A stretch of DNA of 64,000 bases from JAJDAT01 sp964344185 (lineage in GTDB: Bacteria; Nitrospinota; Nitrospinia; Nitrospinales; JAJDAT01). Made by a program: the position numbers and the translations under genes. This document shows positions 23,424-31,640 of the stretch, piece by piece; position 1 is the stretch's first letter; every line of letters starts with the position of its first letter. The stretch covers positions 38,450 to 102,449 of the forward strand of contig CAYFMN010000012.1 in NCBI GenBank assembly GCA_964344185.1, written 5' to 3'. The notes under the pieces are model-generated. The model had not been told where the DNA came from and did not search any database. It saw only the letters and a program-made list of their open reading frames with translations.

Positions 23424-24923
23424 ATGAACCAAAAAATTGTTAAAAACCAATTAACAATTGCGACGATTTTCTTTTTTTCCTTTTTCCTGTTTCAATTTGC
23501 ATTTACCGGCGGTCCGTTGGGATTGGTAAAAGCTCATGCATTGAGCGGTCAATCCAATGTAATTGTCAGTAACTCAATCGTGGAAGTCGCAAAGAAAAAG
23601 AATCCGGCAGTAGTGAGCATCACCGCAAAAGTTAAAACGAAAAATACAAAGAATAATTTTAATTTTAATTGGAAAGGCCCTAATCCTTTTGGTCAGTTTC
23701 AAGATCCTTTAGAAAATTTTCAGGATCGTTTTCGAGATTTTTTTGATCGTATGCCTAAAGGCGGTCCTGCTCCCAGAGGAGGCTCGGGTTCGGGATTCAT
23801 TATTGATCCGGAAGGTTATGTTTTCACAAATCATCACGTAGTTGACAACGCGGATGAAATAAAGGTCACTTTACAAGACGATGTAGAATACGACGCTGAA
23901 TTGATTGGCTCAGATCCTAAAACTGATATAGCCCTGGTTAAAATTGTTCAAGAACAAGGCAAGAACAAGAACTTTCCTTATTTAACTTTTGGAGATTCGG
24001 ATAAACTGGAAGTAGGGGAATGGGTGGTTGCGATTGGCAATCCATTTGGCCTTCATCATACCGTAACCACTGGAGTTGTCAGCGCCAAAGGCCGGAATAT
24101 AGGAGCCGGACCTTATGACGAGTTTATACAAACCGACGCCTCGATTAACCCTGGAAACAGCGGCGGTCCTCTTCTCAATCTGAAAGGAGAAGTTATCGGC
24201 GTTAATACGGCTATATTTTCAAAGACCGGTGGTAATGTGGGAATTGGTTTTGCCGTTCCTATTAATGTCGCCCAAAGTATACTTCCTCAACTTAAGGAAC
24301 ATGGCTCTGTGACCCGCGGTTGGTTGGGTGTCATGATTCAAAAGGTAACTCCGGAACTGGCAAAATCTTTTGAAATGGAAAAGGCCAAAGGCGCTTTGGT
24401 GGGAGACGTCACTCCAAACGGGCCCGCTTCTAAAGCGGGCATTCAAAGGGGCGACGTAATTGTTAAATTTGACAATCATGCGGTTCCTTCCGTAGAGACG
24501 CTGCCTAAAATGGTAGCCAATACCGCGCCGGGAAAATCCGTTGGCGTAGAAGTAATCCGCGATGGTAAAACTAAAAACATTAATGTTGCCATCGAGGTTC
24601 TGGACGATCAGAGACCAAAAATCCAAAAAGCTTCTTTTGGCGACAACCTGGGAATGCAGGTTCAGAATATTACGCCGGATTTAGCTCAAAGTTTTAATTT
24701 AAAAGACACCGATGGAGTCCTGGTTTCAAGCGTTTCTTCTGGAGAGGCGGCTGGAGAAGCTGGTATTAAAAGAGGGGATGTTATTGTCGAAGTTAACCGC
24801 CGTCCTGTAAACAACGTTTCCGATTATAAAAAAGAAACTTCTAAATACAAAGACGGTTCCACCGTTTTGCTTTTGGTGAAAAGAAACGGTAGTTCAATCT
24901 ATGTTGCGGTTAGAAACGGTTGA
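23424..24923 (+). CDS. degP: Periplasmic serine protease/chaperone, HtrA/DegP family
   Basis: This 499-aa protein has an N-terminal signal/anchor (LTIATIFFFSFFLFQFAFTGG), a Q/LA-linker-like Phe/Asn-rich loop (residues 74-118) and a trypsin-fold domain. The catalytic triad is intact: His138 (TNHHVVD), Asp168 (DPKTDIAL) and Ser246 (GNSGGPL). Two PDZ domains follow (about 285-385 and 405-495; GWLGVMIQ and NLGMQVQ mark their starts). It degrades or holds misfolded envelope proteins. AAGGAGG precedes the ATG and a terminator at 24959 follows, so it is monocistronic. The Asn/Phe/Gly-rich first loop is typical of the DegP/MucD group. Confidence 0.95.
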   Translation: MNQKIVKNQLTIATIFFFSFFLFQFAFTGGPLGLVKAHALSGQSNVIVSNSIVEVAKKKNPAVVSITAKVKTKNTKNNFNFNWKGPNPFGQFQDPLENFQDRFRDFFDRMPKGGPAPRGGSGSGFIIDPEGYVFTNHHVVDNADEIKVTLQDDVEYDAELIGSDPKTDIALVKIVQEQGKNKNFPYLTFGDSDKLEVGEWVVAIGNPFGLHHTVTTGVVSAKGRNIGAGPYDEFIQTDASINPGNSGGPLLNLKGEVIGVNTAIFSKTGGNVGIGFAVPINVAQSILPQLKEHGSVTRGWLGVMIQKVTPELAKSFEMEKAKGALVGDVTPNGPASKAGIQRGDVIVKFDNHAVPSVETLPKMVANTAPGKSVGVEVIRDGKTKNINVAIEVLDDQRPKIQKASFGDNLGMQVQNITPDLAQSFNLKDTDGVLVSSVSSGEAAGEAGIKRGDVIVEVNRRPVNNVSDYKKETSKYKDGSTVLLLVKRNGSSIYVAVRNG

Positions 24924-24958
24924 TTATTTTGAATCTCTAGATAAGTAGGTAAAAAATG

Positions 24959-25000
24959 TTTTGGGAACCTTCAGAACCGGGGGTTCCCAAAATTATTTTT
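24959..25000 (+). terminator. Terminator of the htrA gene
   Basis: An 11-bp stem TTTTGGGAACC / GGTTCCCAAAA (24959-24969 with 24982-24992) is followed by TTATTTTTG. Confidence 0.85.
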
Positions 25001-25149
25001 GTTCAGAATAGTTTTTTTCTAAAGTAACTTCAAGATAGATGATACTGTAAGTCCAACTTCTAAAAGATATTTTTTCAACAAGACTTTACTATAAAAACCA
25101 TATAAGAAATTATAAAACGGTTTTTATTAAGCTGTCTTTTTTCATTAAA

Positions 25150-25713
25150 ATGTTTTTAAAAAATAAACTTTTTTATCCTTCAAAAATTTTGTTTGTAACA
25201 GGAATTTTAGTTTTTAATTTATTTCAGTTTGTTCTTTTGGCATCGGCGGAAGATATCCCACCCTCGAATATCGAAATTCAAGGTTCCAATTGGAAACTCT
25301 ATTCTCATGGCGTACGCAATTTTGCATTTATGGATTTATACCAATGCGCGTTATATCGAATGCAAAAAGAAAAAATTTTGGATTCAGTTTTAGATCTTAA
25401 AAGTCCAATTGCAATTCGTATTCAAATCTTAACCTCCAACCTTCCGGATAATGTTCCAAGCGCTTGGAAAGAAGCTATTAAACCCGAAGTTACTGATAAA
25501 ACATACAATCGTTTCAAAAAACAATATTTAAAAATTGAAGAAGGGGACATTCTCATCTTTACTTTTTTACCCAGCCAATCCACTAATTTATATCTGAATG
25601 GTAAAAAAGAGCTTGTAGACCCCGGTCCAGGTTTGATGCAGGCATTATTGGATCAATGGGTTGGACTCAATCCAATTTCGGAAGATTTAAAAGTTGCTCT
25701 CATTAAAAAATAA
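25150..25713 (+). CDS. Chalcone-isomerase-like exported protein
   Basis: This 187-aa protein has an N-terminal signal (ILFVTGILVFNLFQFVLLASA). The domain that follows has the bacterial chalcone isomerase-like pattern: a start near NWKLYSHGVRNFAFMDLYQC, a middle RIQILTSNLPDNVPSAWKEA, then EEGDILIFTF and NLYLNGKKELVD. Bacterial members are periplasmic or lipoprotein-like, have no flavonoid isomerase activity and unknown ligands, possibly fatty acids. It is monocistronic, with the htrA terminator upstream. No good ribosome site precedes the ATG at 25150, so the start is slightly uncertain. Confidence 0.75.
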   Translation: MFLKNKLFYPSKILFVTGILVFNLFQFVLLASAEDIPPSNIEIQGSNWKLYSHGVRNFAFMDLYQCALYRMQKEKILDSVLDLKSPIAIRIQILTSNLPDNVPSAWKEAIKPEVTDKTYNRFKKQYLKIEEGDILIFTFLPSQSTNLYLNGKKELVDPGPGLMQALLDQWVGLNPISEDLKVALIKK

Positions 25714-25792
25714 TTTTTAATTAAATAAAAGTAAATAACAGCGGCAACTTTATGCGGAGCTCAGTATCTTTAAAAACAAATCGTAAAAACTG

Positions 25793-26779
25793 TTAGTCGT
25801 TTTCAGAGACGTTTTTTTTTATCAAATCCTCAGTCATGGTTATCAATGGGTCCTTAAATGTAAGAGTTCTATAAGGAAAAGGAATTTCAATACCGGCTTC
25901 ATCCAGTCCTTTTTTAATCGTTGTAATAACTTCCCCTCGCGAGTGACGAATATCCGTAGGTTTGTTACCAGTCCACCAGGTAACTTCAATATCGATACTA
26001 CTGGAACCGAAGGCGCTTGGAAAAATCTCAACAGGTTTTGATAGTTCTACAGTATCGCAACTTTTAATGGCTTTTTCGATAACTTTAACTGATTTTGAAA
26101 CATCCTCGCCATAGGCTACTCCAGTGGTTATAGTTACTCGTCTATGAGGTTTGTTTGTGAGAATGTTAACCGGATTTTTAAATAAAGTTGAATTTGGAAC
26201 TACAACCAGTTCGCCTGTAGTTAAACGAATTTGAGTCATTCGAATATTTACCGACTCTACGCGCCCCAAAATACCCTTACATTCAATAAAGTCTCCGCTT
26301 TCAAATGGGAAACGCCAAAGAAGTAATATTCCCGCAAAAAAATTTTCAAAAATGTCTTGAAAAGCAAATCCAACAGCAATTGATATAATACCCAGCCCGC
26401 CTAATGCTTTTGTGGGCGTGAGCCCAGGGAACCAAAACATAGCCGCTAACAGTAAACCGCCTATCCAAATCCCGATAGTGATAAGCCGAATTATTAAATC
26501 TTCCAAAGATTTTCGAATTTTCCTAAGGCCGAAAAACTTGTGACCTAAATTGCTAAATAAAGTCGCTATAATCCAGGTTAGAATTAATACGGCAGTTCCC
26601 GCTAATAGGTATGGGGTGTGCTCTAAAAAGCTTTTCCAAATATCGAGCAAAGTTTCTTGCAGAGTTTGGACCGCCTCCGCAATTGAATCTGAGGCTTGAA
26701 TAAGTTCTTGATGGGAAGTTTTTGCAAGTTTTTCTTTTGCGACTCCCGGGTTGGCCAAAGGTAGTTCTGTAGAACCCAT
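25793..26779 (-). CDS. MscS-family mechanosensitive channel
   Basis: This 328-aa inner-membrane channel has a soluble helical N-terminus (residues 1-50), three helices (LLAGTAVLILTWIIATLF, LIIRLITIGIWIGGLLLAA and the pore helix region GLGIISIAVGFAFQDIFENF) and a cytoplasmic beta/vestibule domain with WRFPFESGDFIECKGILGRV and TTGELVVVPNS. The Gly/Ala-rich pore motif and the DFI...G..G segment are diagnostic. It opens on membrane tension to release solutes in hypo-osmotic shock. It begins 1 bp after trkA, so potassium uptake and pressure release are encoded together. Confidence 0.92.
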   Translation of the reverse strand: MGSTELPLANPGVAKEKLAKTSHQELIQASDSIAEAVQTLQETLLDIWKSFLEHTPYLLAGTAVLILTWIIATLFSNLGHKFFGLRKIRKSLEDLIIRLITIGIWIGGLLLAAMFWFPGLTPTKALGGLGIISIAVGFAFQDIFENFFAGILLLWRFPFESGDFIECKGILGRVESVNIRMTQIRLTTGELVVVPNSTLFKNPVNILTNKPHRRVTITTGVAYGEDVSKSVKVIEKAIKSCDTVELSKPVEIFPSAFGSSSIDIEVTWWTGNKPTDIRHSRGEVITTIKKGLDEAGIEIPFPYRTLTFKDPLITMTEDLIKKNVSEND

Positions 26780-26780
26780 A

Positions 26781-27449
26781 TTATTTTCCGTTTTTGTTTT
26801 CTTCTTTGAGCTTAAACTTTGAAGAAAGTTCTTCGATGTGATTTTCCTTGCTAAGCAAAGTTACAACATCGCCTTCTTTTAATACCTCTAGGTCTGAGGG
26901 TAAATAGGATTTTTCGCCTCGAAACACACAAACCAATTTTGTATCTTCCGGAAGTTCCAGCGCGTCGAATTTTTTTTCAGAGTTCTTTGCAATCTGAAAT
27001 TTAAAGAAAATTAATTCTCCATCGAGTTCAATGGAATGTTTTACCTGTTTATTTCCTTCAATCTGATCAATCAATGCTTGAGCCACTTGTTTATCGGGAT
27101 TGAAAACGTTTTCAAGTTTAAGTTCTTTACAAACCGTATCAAACGCTGAGTTTTTAATTCGAGTGATTACATGATCAAATTCTATTTTATGACCTAACAA
27201 AGAAGCTATTATGTTATCTTGGTCGTTATTCGTGATACAGATAAGAAAATCTGTGTTTTCAGGGCTTACTTCTTCTAAAATATCTGGAAGGGAACCGTTT
27301 CCCTGAATAAAACCGCAATCCAAATCTCCGCTAAGTTCGTCAATTTTTTCTTGATTTAGCTCAATTATTACCACTTCATGTTTCCTTTCAATGGCCAGTC
27401 GCGCAGTGGTTACTGTTAGGTTGCTTGCGCCGACAAAAACGATTCTCAT
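26781..27449 (-). CDS. trkA: Trk potassium channel regulatory subunit
   Basis: This 222-aa protein has an N-terminal RCK Rossmann fold (MRIVFVGASNLTVTTARLAI, then VVIIELNQEKIDEL and the acidic pocket near DCGFIQGNGSLPDIL) and a C-terminal TrkA_C domain (about residues 135-215: ELPEDTKLVCVFRG, EVLKEGDVVTLLS). It is a single-RCK KtrA/TrkA type, half the size of E. coli TrkA. Binding of nucleotide gates TrkH. Its ATG overlaps the trkH stop by four bases. The glycine motif reads GASNLT rather than GxGxxG, a deviation that may alter nucleotide preference. Confidence 0.92.
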   Translation of the reverse strand: MRIVFVGASNLTVTTARLAIERKHEVVIIELNQEKIDELSGDLDCGFIQGNGSLPDILEEVSPENTDFLICITNNDQDNIIASLLGHKIEFDHVITRIKNSAFDTVCKELKLENVFNPDKQVAQALIDQIEGNKQVKHSIELDGELIFFKFQIAKNSEKKFDALELPEDTKLVCVFRGEKSYLPSDLEVLKEGDVVTLLSKENHIEELSSKFKLKEENKNGK

Positions 27450-28918
27450 CTAACCTTTCTCCTTTTACCCAACCAATTAGAGGGAGTTAACAGAACAATG
27501 ACCGCGAGAGCTTCAACTCGTCCTATCAACATATTGATCGCCAGAACAATTTTTAGCGCGGGTTCCATATCGGGACCGACAAGGCCTGCGGTAAGGCCTG
27601 CTGTACCCAGGGCCGAGCTCACTTCAAACAAAGCTTTTAAAGGGTCGTAGCCGTATTGCAAAAAAATAAACCAGGAAATCAAAAGCGTTACGACATAGCT
27701 GGCAAAAACTGCAATTACTCCTTGTAAATCGCGCGCTATAAGCGGCGCTTCCATAAACCTTTCCGGAATGCTTGCGTTTGAAGACGATGATAACTTTCGT
27801 AAGTAAATTTGAAACACGCGCATCAAAATCATCAATCGTAAAATTTTTATACCGCCAGAAGTAGAGCCCAATCCACCCCCAATTAACATTGAAGCGCTGA
27901 GAATTCCCAAAGATGTTTGCCCCATTTCTGCAGGGGGTATCGTGGCAAACCCGGCGGTGGTTTGAGCGGAAATTGACATCCATAACGCGTGTTCTGCGCG
28001 AGATATCGGAGGTAGAATATTTGAGAATGTCATGCTTAGGAATAACAAAACCGCTAAAAAAAAAATAATCCCTATTAAAAACAGAAATTGGGAATCGCCA
28101 AAAATTTTTTCCCAATTATAGAACTGACGTCGATAGTAGAGGTGAAATGAGATTGCTCCCGCCAGACATCCTCCCATGATAATGCTCCGCTCAAGAATAG
28201 AAACTTCCCCAAGACTTTTATCGTAATTAGCAAACCCACCAGTAGAAATAGCGGACATAGCATGAGCAACCGAGTCTATTAAACTGCTCCCAACAATTAA
28301 TAACGACAAGATAATCGTCAATGTCAATAAAAGGTAAGCTTGCAGGATGCGTTTGGCATGAGATCGCGTTCCTCCGACAACGTCTTCCATTTCGTTGGAA
28401 TCAAACCCCAATTGTTGGGCCGCAATACCCGGTTGAAATATTAGGGCTAGCGCTAAAACGACGACGCCTAACCCTCCAATCCACTGCATCCAACTGCGAC
28501 TGAAAAGAAACGCTGTCGGCCTTGTTTCTATTGATCCAAGCGTGGAGAGTCCTGTTGTTGTTACGCCTGAAACCGCTTCAAACCATGCGTCGATAAATGG
28601 AATGCCGTAACTCATTATAGGAATTGACTGGAGGAAGGAAGCGGTAATGAACACTAAAGCAACGAGAGCGAGCGATTCATTACGCTGGATGGGGACTTTT
28701 ATGTTTTTTTGGGATTTAACTCCATAAGTCCCTAAGATCAATAAAACCCCCATTATCCATGAATAAGTCCATGTTGTAGTATGATTTCCAGAAAACAAAG
28801 AAACAGCTAAGGGAATGCTAGTCAAAACCCCCAATAGTCCCAGCATTAAACATAAATATCTCGCTAATACCAAAGGACGAATTGCAAAAGTAGCTCCTTC
28901 CTTTCCGATTGATTTCAT
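27446..28918 (-). CDS. trkH: Trk/Ktr potassium transporter membrane subunit
   Basis: This 490-aa integral membrane protein of the TrkH family has four pore-loop repeats. Filter regions can be seen at VSGVTTTGLSTLG, AISTGGFANYDKS, SAQTTAGFATIPP and SSALGTAGLTAG, each with a central Gly. Eight to ten helices surround them. It brings in potassium with gating by the RCK protein encoded next. It heads the trkH-trkA-mscS operon. About 140 bp separate it from a DUF1328 gene on the same strand. A leading Met at 28918 follows a plausible purine stretch, and length matches the family. Confidence 0.94.
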   Translation of the reverse strand: MKSIGKEGATFAIRPLVLARYLCLMLGLLGVLTSIPLAVSLFSGNHTTTWTYSWIMGVLLILGTYGVKSQKNIKVPIQRNESLALVALVFITASFLQSIPIMSYGIPFIDAWFEAVSGVTTTGLSTLGSIETRPTAFLFSRSWMQWIGGLGVVVLALALIFQPGIAAQQLGFDSNEMEDVVGGTRSHAKRILQAYLLLTLTIILSLLIVGSSLIDSVAHAMSAISTGGFANYDKSLGEVSILERSIIMGGCLAGAISFHLYYRRQFYNWEKIFGDSQFLFLIGIIFFLAVLLFLSMTFSNILPPISRAEHALWMSISAQTTAGFATIPPAEMGQTSLGILSASMLIGGGLGSTSGGIKILRLMILMRVFQIYLRKLSSSSNASIPERFMEAPLIARDLQGVIAVFASYVVTLLISWFIFLQYGYDPLKALFEVSSALGTAGLTAGLVGPDMEPALKIVLAINMLIGRVEALAVIVLLTPSNWLGKRRKVR

Positions 28919-29056
28919 ATAACGCCGACTTTTTTAATCGTTAATAGCAAACTGGCTTTCAAAAATAAATTGTCCCTTCAGCCGTTGTTAAACGTGAAAA
29001 ACTTTTGGGCCATTGATTTTTTGTCACTCGGTAACTTTTGAAAACTTTTAAGAAGA

Positions 29057-29224
29057 TTACAATTTGGGAGATCTTCGACCAAGTACTGTAAAAATTACGA
29101 AAAGGACCATTCCGACAACGAATAACGTCCATGCGATTTGAGTAGCTACTCCTGCCACCCCTGATAAACCTAATACTCCTGCGATAATTGCTATTACAAG
29201 AAATGTAACCGCTAATGAAATCAT
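29057..29224 (-). CDS. DUF1328 (YtjA-type) small membrane protein
   Basis: A 55-codon frame too short for usual gene calling. It encodes MISLAVTFLVIAIIAGVLGL, SGVAGVATQIAWTLFVVGMV, then LFVIFTVLGRRSPKL. This fits DUF1328 closely: two glycine-rich helices with the conserved G-V-A-x-x-A-x-x-IAW hinge and a short basic tail. Family members are 50-60 aa inner-membrane proteins of unknown role, often near general-stress genes. CCTCAAGGGAAATTGGC stands before the ATG, with AAGGGA as the ribosome site. It follows a coiled-coil stress-protein gene by 35 bp. Confidence 0.85.
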   Translation of the reverse strand: MISLAVTFLVIAIIAGVLGLSGVAGVATQIAWTLFVVGMVLFVIFTVLGRRSPKL

Positions 29225-29259
29225 TGCCAATTTCCCTTGAGGTTAATAGAAATATTATC

Positions 29260-29558
29260 CTAAAGCTTCTTTAAACTACTTTTTAAACTTTTAATGGAAG
29301 CGTTTAGGTTTTCCAAAAGACTGTCTGCATTTTTTTCAAGTTCTTCCCATGAGTTTTCCAAAGCTAACTTTATCTCATGAATTATGTCTGCAAAATCTTT
29401 TCTTAAATCGATTAAGCTTTCCATTTTCTTTTTTATAGACGCTGGAATTTTTGAATCCGAATATTTTTGCTCCATTTCCTTAAAATCTTTGATAGTTCTA
29501 TATCAAAAGCTTCTAACTTAGTTTCCATACTTTTTAATAATTCATATTTGTTTCGCAT
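29260..29558 (-). pseudogene. Coiled-coil stress-response protein (Sll1863-like), frameshifted
   Basis: One frame starts at ATG 29558 with MRNKYELLKSMETKLEAFD. A second frame picks up IKDFKEMEQKYSDSKIPAS and runs through KKKMESLIDLRKDFADIIHE and NSWEELEKNADSLLENLNAS to a stop at 29260. Joined across a single missing base near 29505-29512, they give about 99 residues with the plan of cyanobacterial/proteobacterial Sll1863-like stress proteins: a YxxKLxxKLxxxD start, a long coiled coil and a W-x-x-L-x-x-x helix near the end. The second part alone (71 aa from 29475) could still be translated. Decay or a sequencing error are both possible. Confidence 0.55.
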
Positions 29559-29752
29559 AATCGAAATACCTTTTTTGAATTATTAATTCGAAAAGTGCAT
29601 TAATCATGCCAATTTAATTTTAGCCGTCAATTCGGCTAAAAAATTAAGATATAGGACTAAGCAGGAATGAGAAATGGGGCATATCCACCAGGGTGGGGCA
29701 TGTCCACAAATTGTAGCGGTAAGATGTTTCTATTAAAAAAAGAAAGTTTTTT

Positions 29753-30064
29753 TTATAGAAGTTTTAGTAGGGGATTTTTAATTGGAGGTTTTAAGATTGT
29801 ATTTTTGCTTTTTATAACGCGTCGACGAATTTTTTTATCTTCAATGGCTTTAAGTAATTTCGCTTGCAAATTCATCGGCATATCTCCGATCTTATCCATG
29901 AACAAGGCGCCTCCATTTGCTTGTTCCATATATCCTCGATGTCTTCCCTTTGCTCCGGTAAACGCTCCAGCTTCGTGGGCAAATATTTCGGATTCCATGA
30001 GATCCTGAGGCAGACCAGCACAATTCATTTCTACAAGCGGTCCACCTTTACGTAAATCACTCAT
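29753..30064 (-). pseudogene. Sigma-54 activator AAA domain relic
   Basis: About 80 codons match the middle of an NtrC-type sigma-54 interaction domain: GPLVEMNCAGLPQDLMESEI, then FAHEAGAFTGA (the sigma-54 contact loop), EQANGGALFMDKIGDMPMNL and QAKLLKAIEDKKIRR. The Walker A region before it and the HTH after it are absent; the frame runs on into unrelated sequence. Walker B reads LFMDKIGD where the family has LFLDEIGD, so a catalytic Glu is Lys. It cannot be functional. A pair of GGGGCATRTCCAC repeats (29684-29712) lies just downstream and may be debris of an insertion. Confidence 0.75.
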
Positions 30065-30241
30065 GTATGGTTTATTTGAACCATAAATAAGACTAATGAA
30101 CGACCTCGTCGTAGGCGGATGGGGTATCCTGGATAAATCTTTTTGTGGGATTAAAAATCGATAATTCCGAATTTGGATATTATCTCGCTAAAACTGAGCT
30201 TACTTTATGGCGAGCGCGAACCAATCGTAAGAACAACCTTA

Positions 30242-30339
30242 TTAAGGGAACCTCTAAAAATTGAAATTTACAAAGAGACTAGCCCTTGGTAAATAGAGCT
30301 AGTCTATAGCAAGCTAGTGAAAATTAGAGGTCCTCTTAA
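30242..30339 (+). mobile_element. Miniature inverted-repeat element, copy C
   Basis: A 98-bp copy: TTAAGGGAACCTCTAA at the left, an ACTAGCCCT ... GAGCTAGT stem inside, and TTAGAGGTCCTCTTAA at the right. Its right end supplies the stop codon of the minus-strand gene that ends at 30336. Confidence 0.8.
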
Positions 30340-31241
30340 ATTATTTGATGGTCGATGATTTCGCGAAGCTGGTATTTTATTTCCTTGGCGGTGGGGTTTA
30401 CCTTATTGTTGAGCCAAACTTGAGCTTGTTTAGGTTTTGCTTCGTCTTTTAAGGAAAATATTTTGCCGGGGATATTTGTAAAGTTATCCCGCAAAAGTTT
30501 TAAATCTTCAAACGCCTTTTTTTGCTCTGGTTTTAATAAATCAGCGTTGGCTTGGATAAAAGTAAAGCTTTCTTCGTTTTTATCCCAATAAGTTTGGTAT
30601 TGTTTTTTGAATTCTGGATCTCTTGTGAGCAAGTACATGCTGATAGACTCAAAGCACATGCTCATGCTTCCTCGAAAGTCGGCCATTGCGACAAATACAT
30701 TTTTACGTTCTTCGGTTGCATGTCTTTTTTTCTCTAACTCGATCATATTGGTGATGTCTTTAATGATTAAGTTAGCCGAAGGGGTGGCTTTTGTGAAAAT
30801 AACCTTACCGTCAAAAGCTGCGCCGTTTCTGGCGACTTTCTCGATTTTATTTTGATATTCTTTAAACAGGTTTAATTTCTTTTCAAGTTTACCTAGTTTG
30901 ATGACATCCTGAGAACTGCTATACCAGTGATCTGAGTAAGCTTTAATTTGTTTAAAGGAAGGTTCAATTTCATTTTTCCAAATGTTTACTCTCTGAGCTT
31001 TAAATTCCTCTTTACCCAGTAACATCCAATTTTCTAAAGCGATTAAAGAGTGATTTATCCCGGTTTCCATTCTTAAGGTGGCTTGAATGGCGGTTTCGCT
31101 TGGCGTAGCAACTTTGTGATAGTTTGCGTTGTCGTTGTCATCGCTACTAAAGCCGAACCAAATAAGTCCAAAAGCGATTGTGAGTTGCAAAAAGGTTTCT
31201 TTTATAGATATAAACCGTGGGTTTTTTTGTGAGGCAGACAT
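30336..31241 (-). CDS. Helical-bundle sensor protein, probably truncated by a miniature element
   Basis: This 301-aa protein has one N-terminal membrane helix (ETFLQLTIAFGLIWFGF) and an all-helical extracytoplasmic region. It looks like two stacked four-helix bundles of the HBM/4HB type used by chemoreceptors and sensor kinases (repeats of ...W...L and ...FK.YQ...). Such receptors continue with a second membrane helix, HAMP and a signalling domain. Here the protein stops just where that helix should start (REIIDHQII). The TAA lies in the terminal TTAA of element C. So the gene was probably cut off by that insertion. The remaining half could still be secreted-anchored and bind a ligand. Confidence 0.65.
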   Translation of the reverse strand: MSASQKNPRFISIKETFLQLTIAFGLIWFGFSSDDNDNANYHKVATPSETAIQATLRMETGINHSLIALENWMLLGKEEFKAQRVNIWKNEIEPSFKQIKAYSDHWYSSSQDVIKLGKLEKKLNLFKEYQNKIEKVARNGAAFDGKVIFTKATPSANLIIKDITNMIELEKKRHATEERKNVFVAMADFRGSMSMCFESISMYLLTRDPEFKKQYQTYWDKNEESFTFIQANADLLKPEQKKAFEDLKLLRDNFTNIPGKIFSLKDEAKPKQAQVWLNNKVNPTAKEIKYQLREIIDHQII

Positions 31242-31640
31242 TCGAATTTATTTCCATAATAAAGTTGATCTTAATTTTTTAAGATTTTATAACGAATTAA
31301 CCGTACAAAAAATCGCCGATATATCTAAAGACCTCTAAATGTTTCTACTATTTTCGTATAAAGTGAATAACAGGAAACTGTTGTAAATATAACTAGATAC
31401 ACACAAAGCGCTAATGCTTGGAGGTATTTAAACCGGCGGAGGCGATAAAGTAGGCAATAAAAGGTTGATTTTAACTCATTGAAAAATAAGTTTTTACTGA
31501 GCGCTTGTTGCAATAAAAAGGAACCGCGAAGTTTAAACCAACTCCGATTCCTGGCTTATTTTGCTGTAGGATAATTCCTAGTCCCTTCGGAGTGTTTGGG
31601 GGTTGGGCTTTTGAGTTTGAGCAGAGCTTTTTCCAGGAGG
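31242..31640. other. Intergenic, 399 bp, no supported gene
   Basis: I see no recognisable gene, terminator with U-run or repeat. A minus-strand frame at 31325-31513 lacks an ATG and domain support. Confidence 0.4.

Noticed and set aside
27624..28115. A 163-codon minus-strand frame
   Set aside because: It is an out-of-frame shadow of trkH.
30065..30241. A possible plus-strand peptide remnant (GLKIDNSEFGYYLAKTELT)
   Set aside because: It looks coding-like but needs a frameshift and has no recognised family; too weak to list.
31325..31513. A 62-codon minus-strand frame with a hydrophobic segment
   Set aside because: TTG start, no ribosome site and no family; treated as non-coding.
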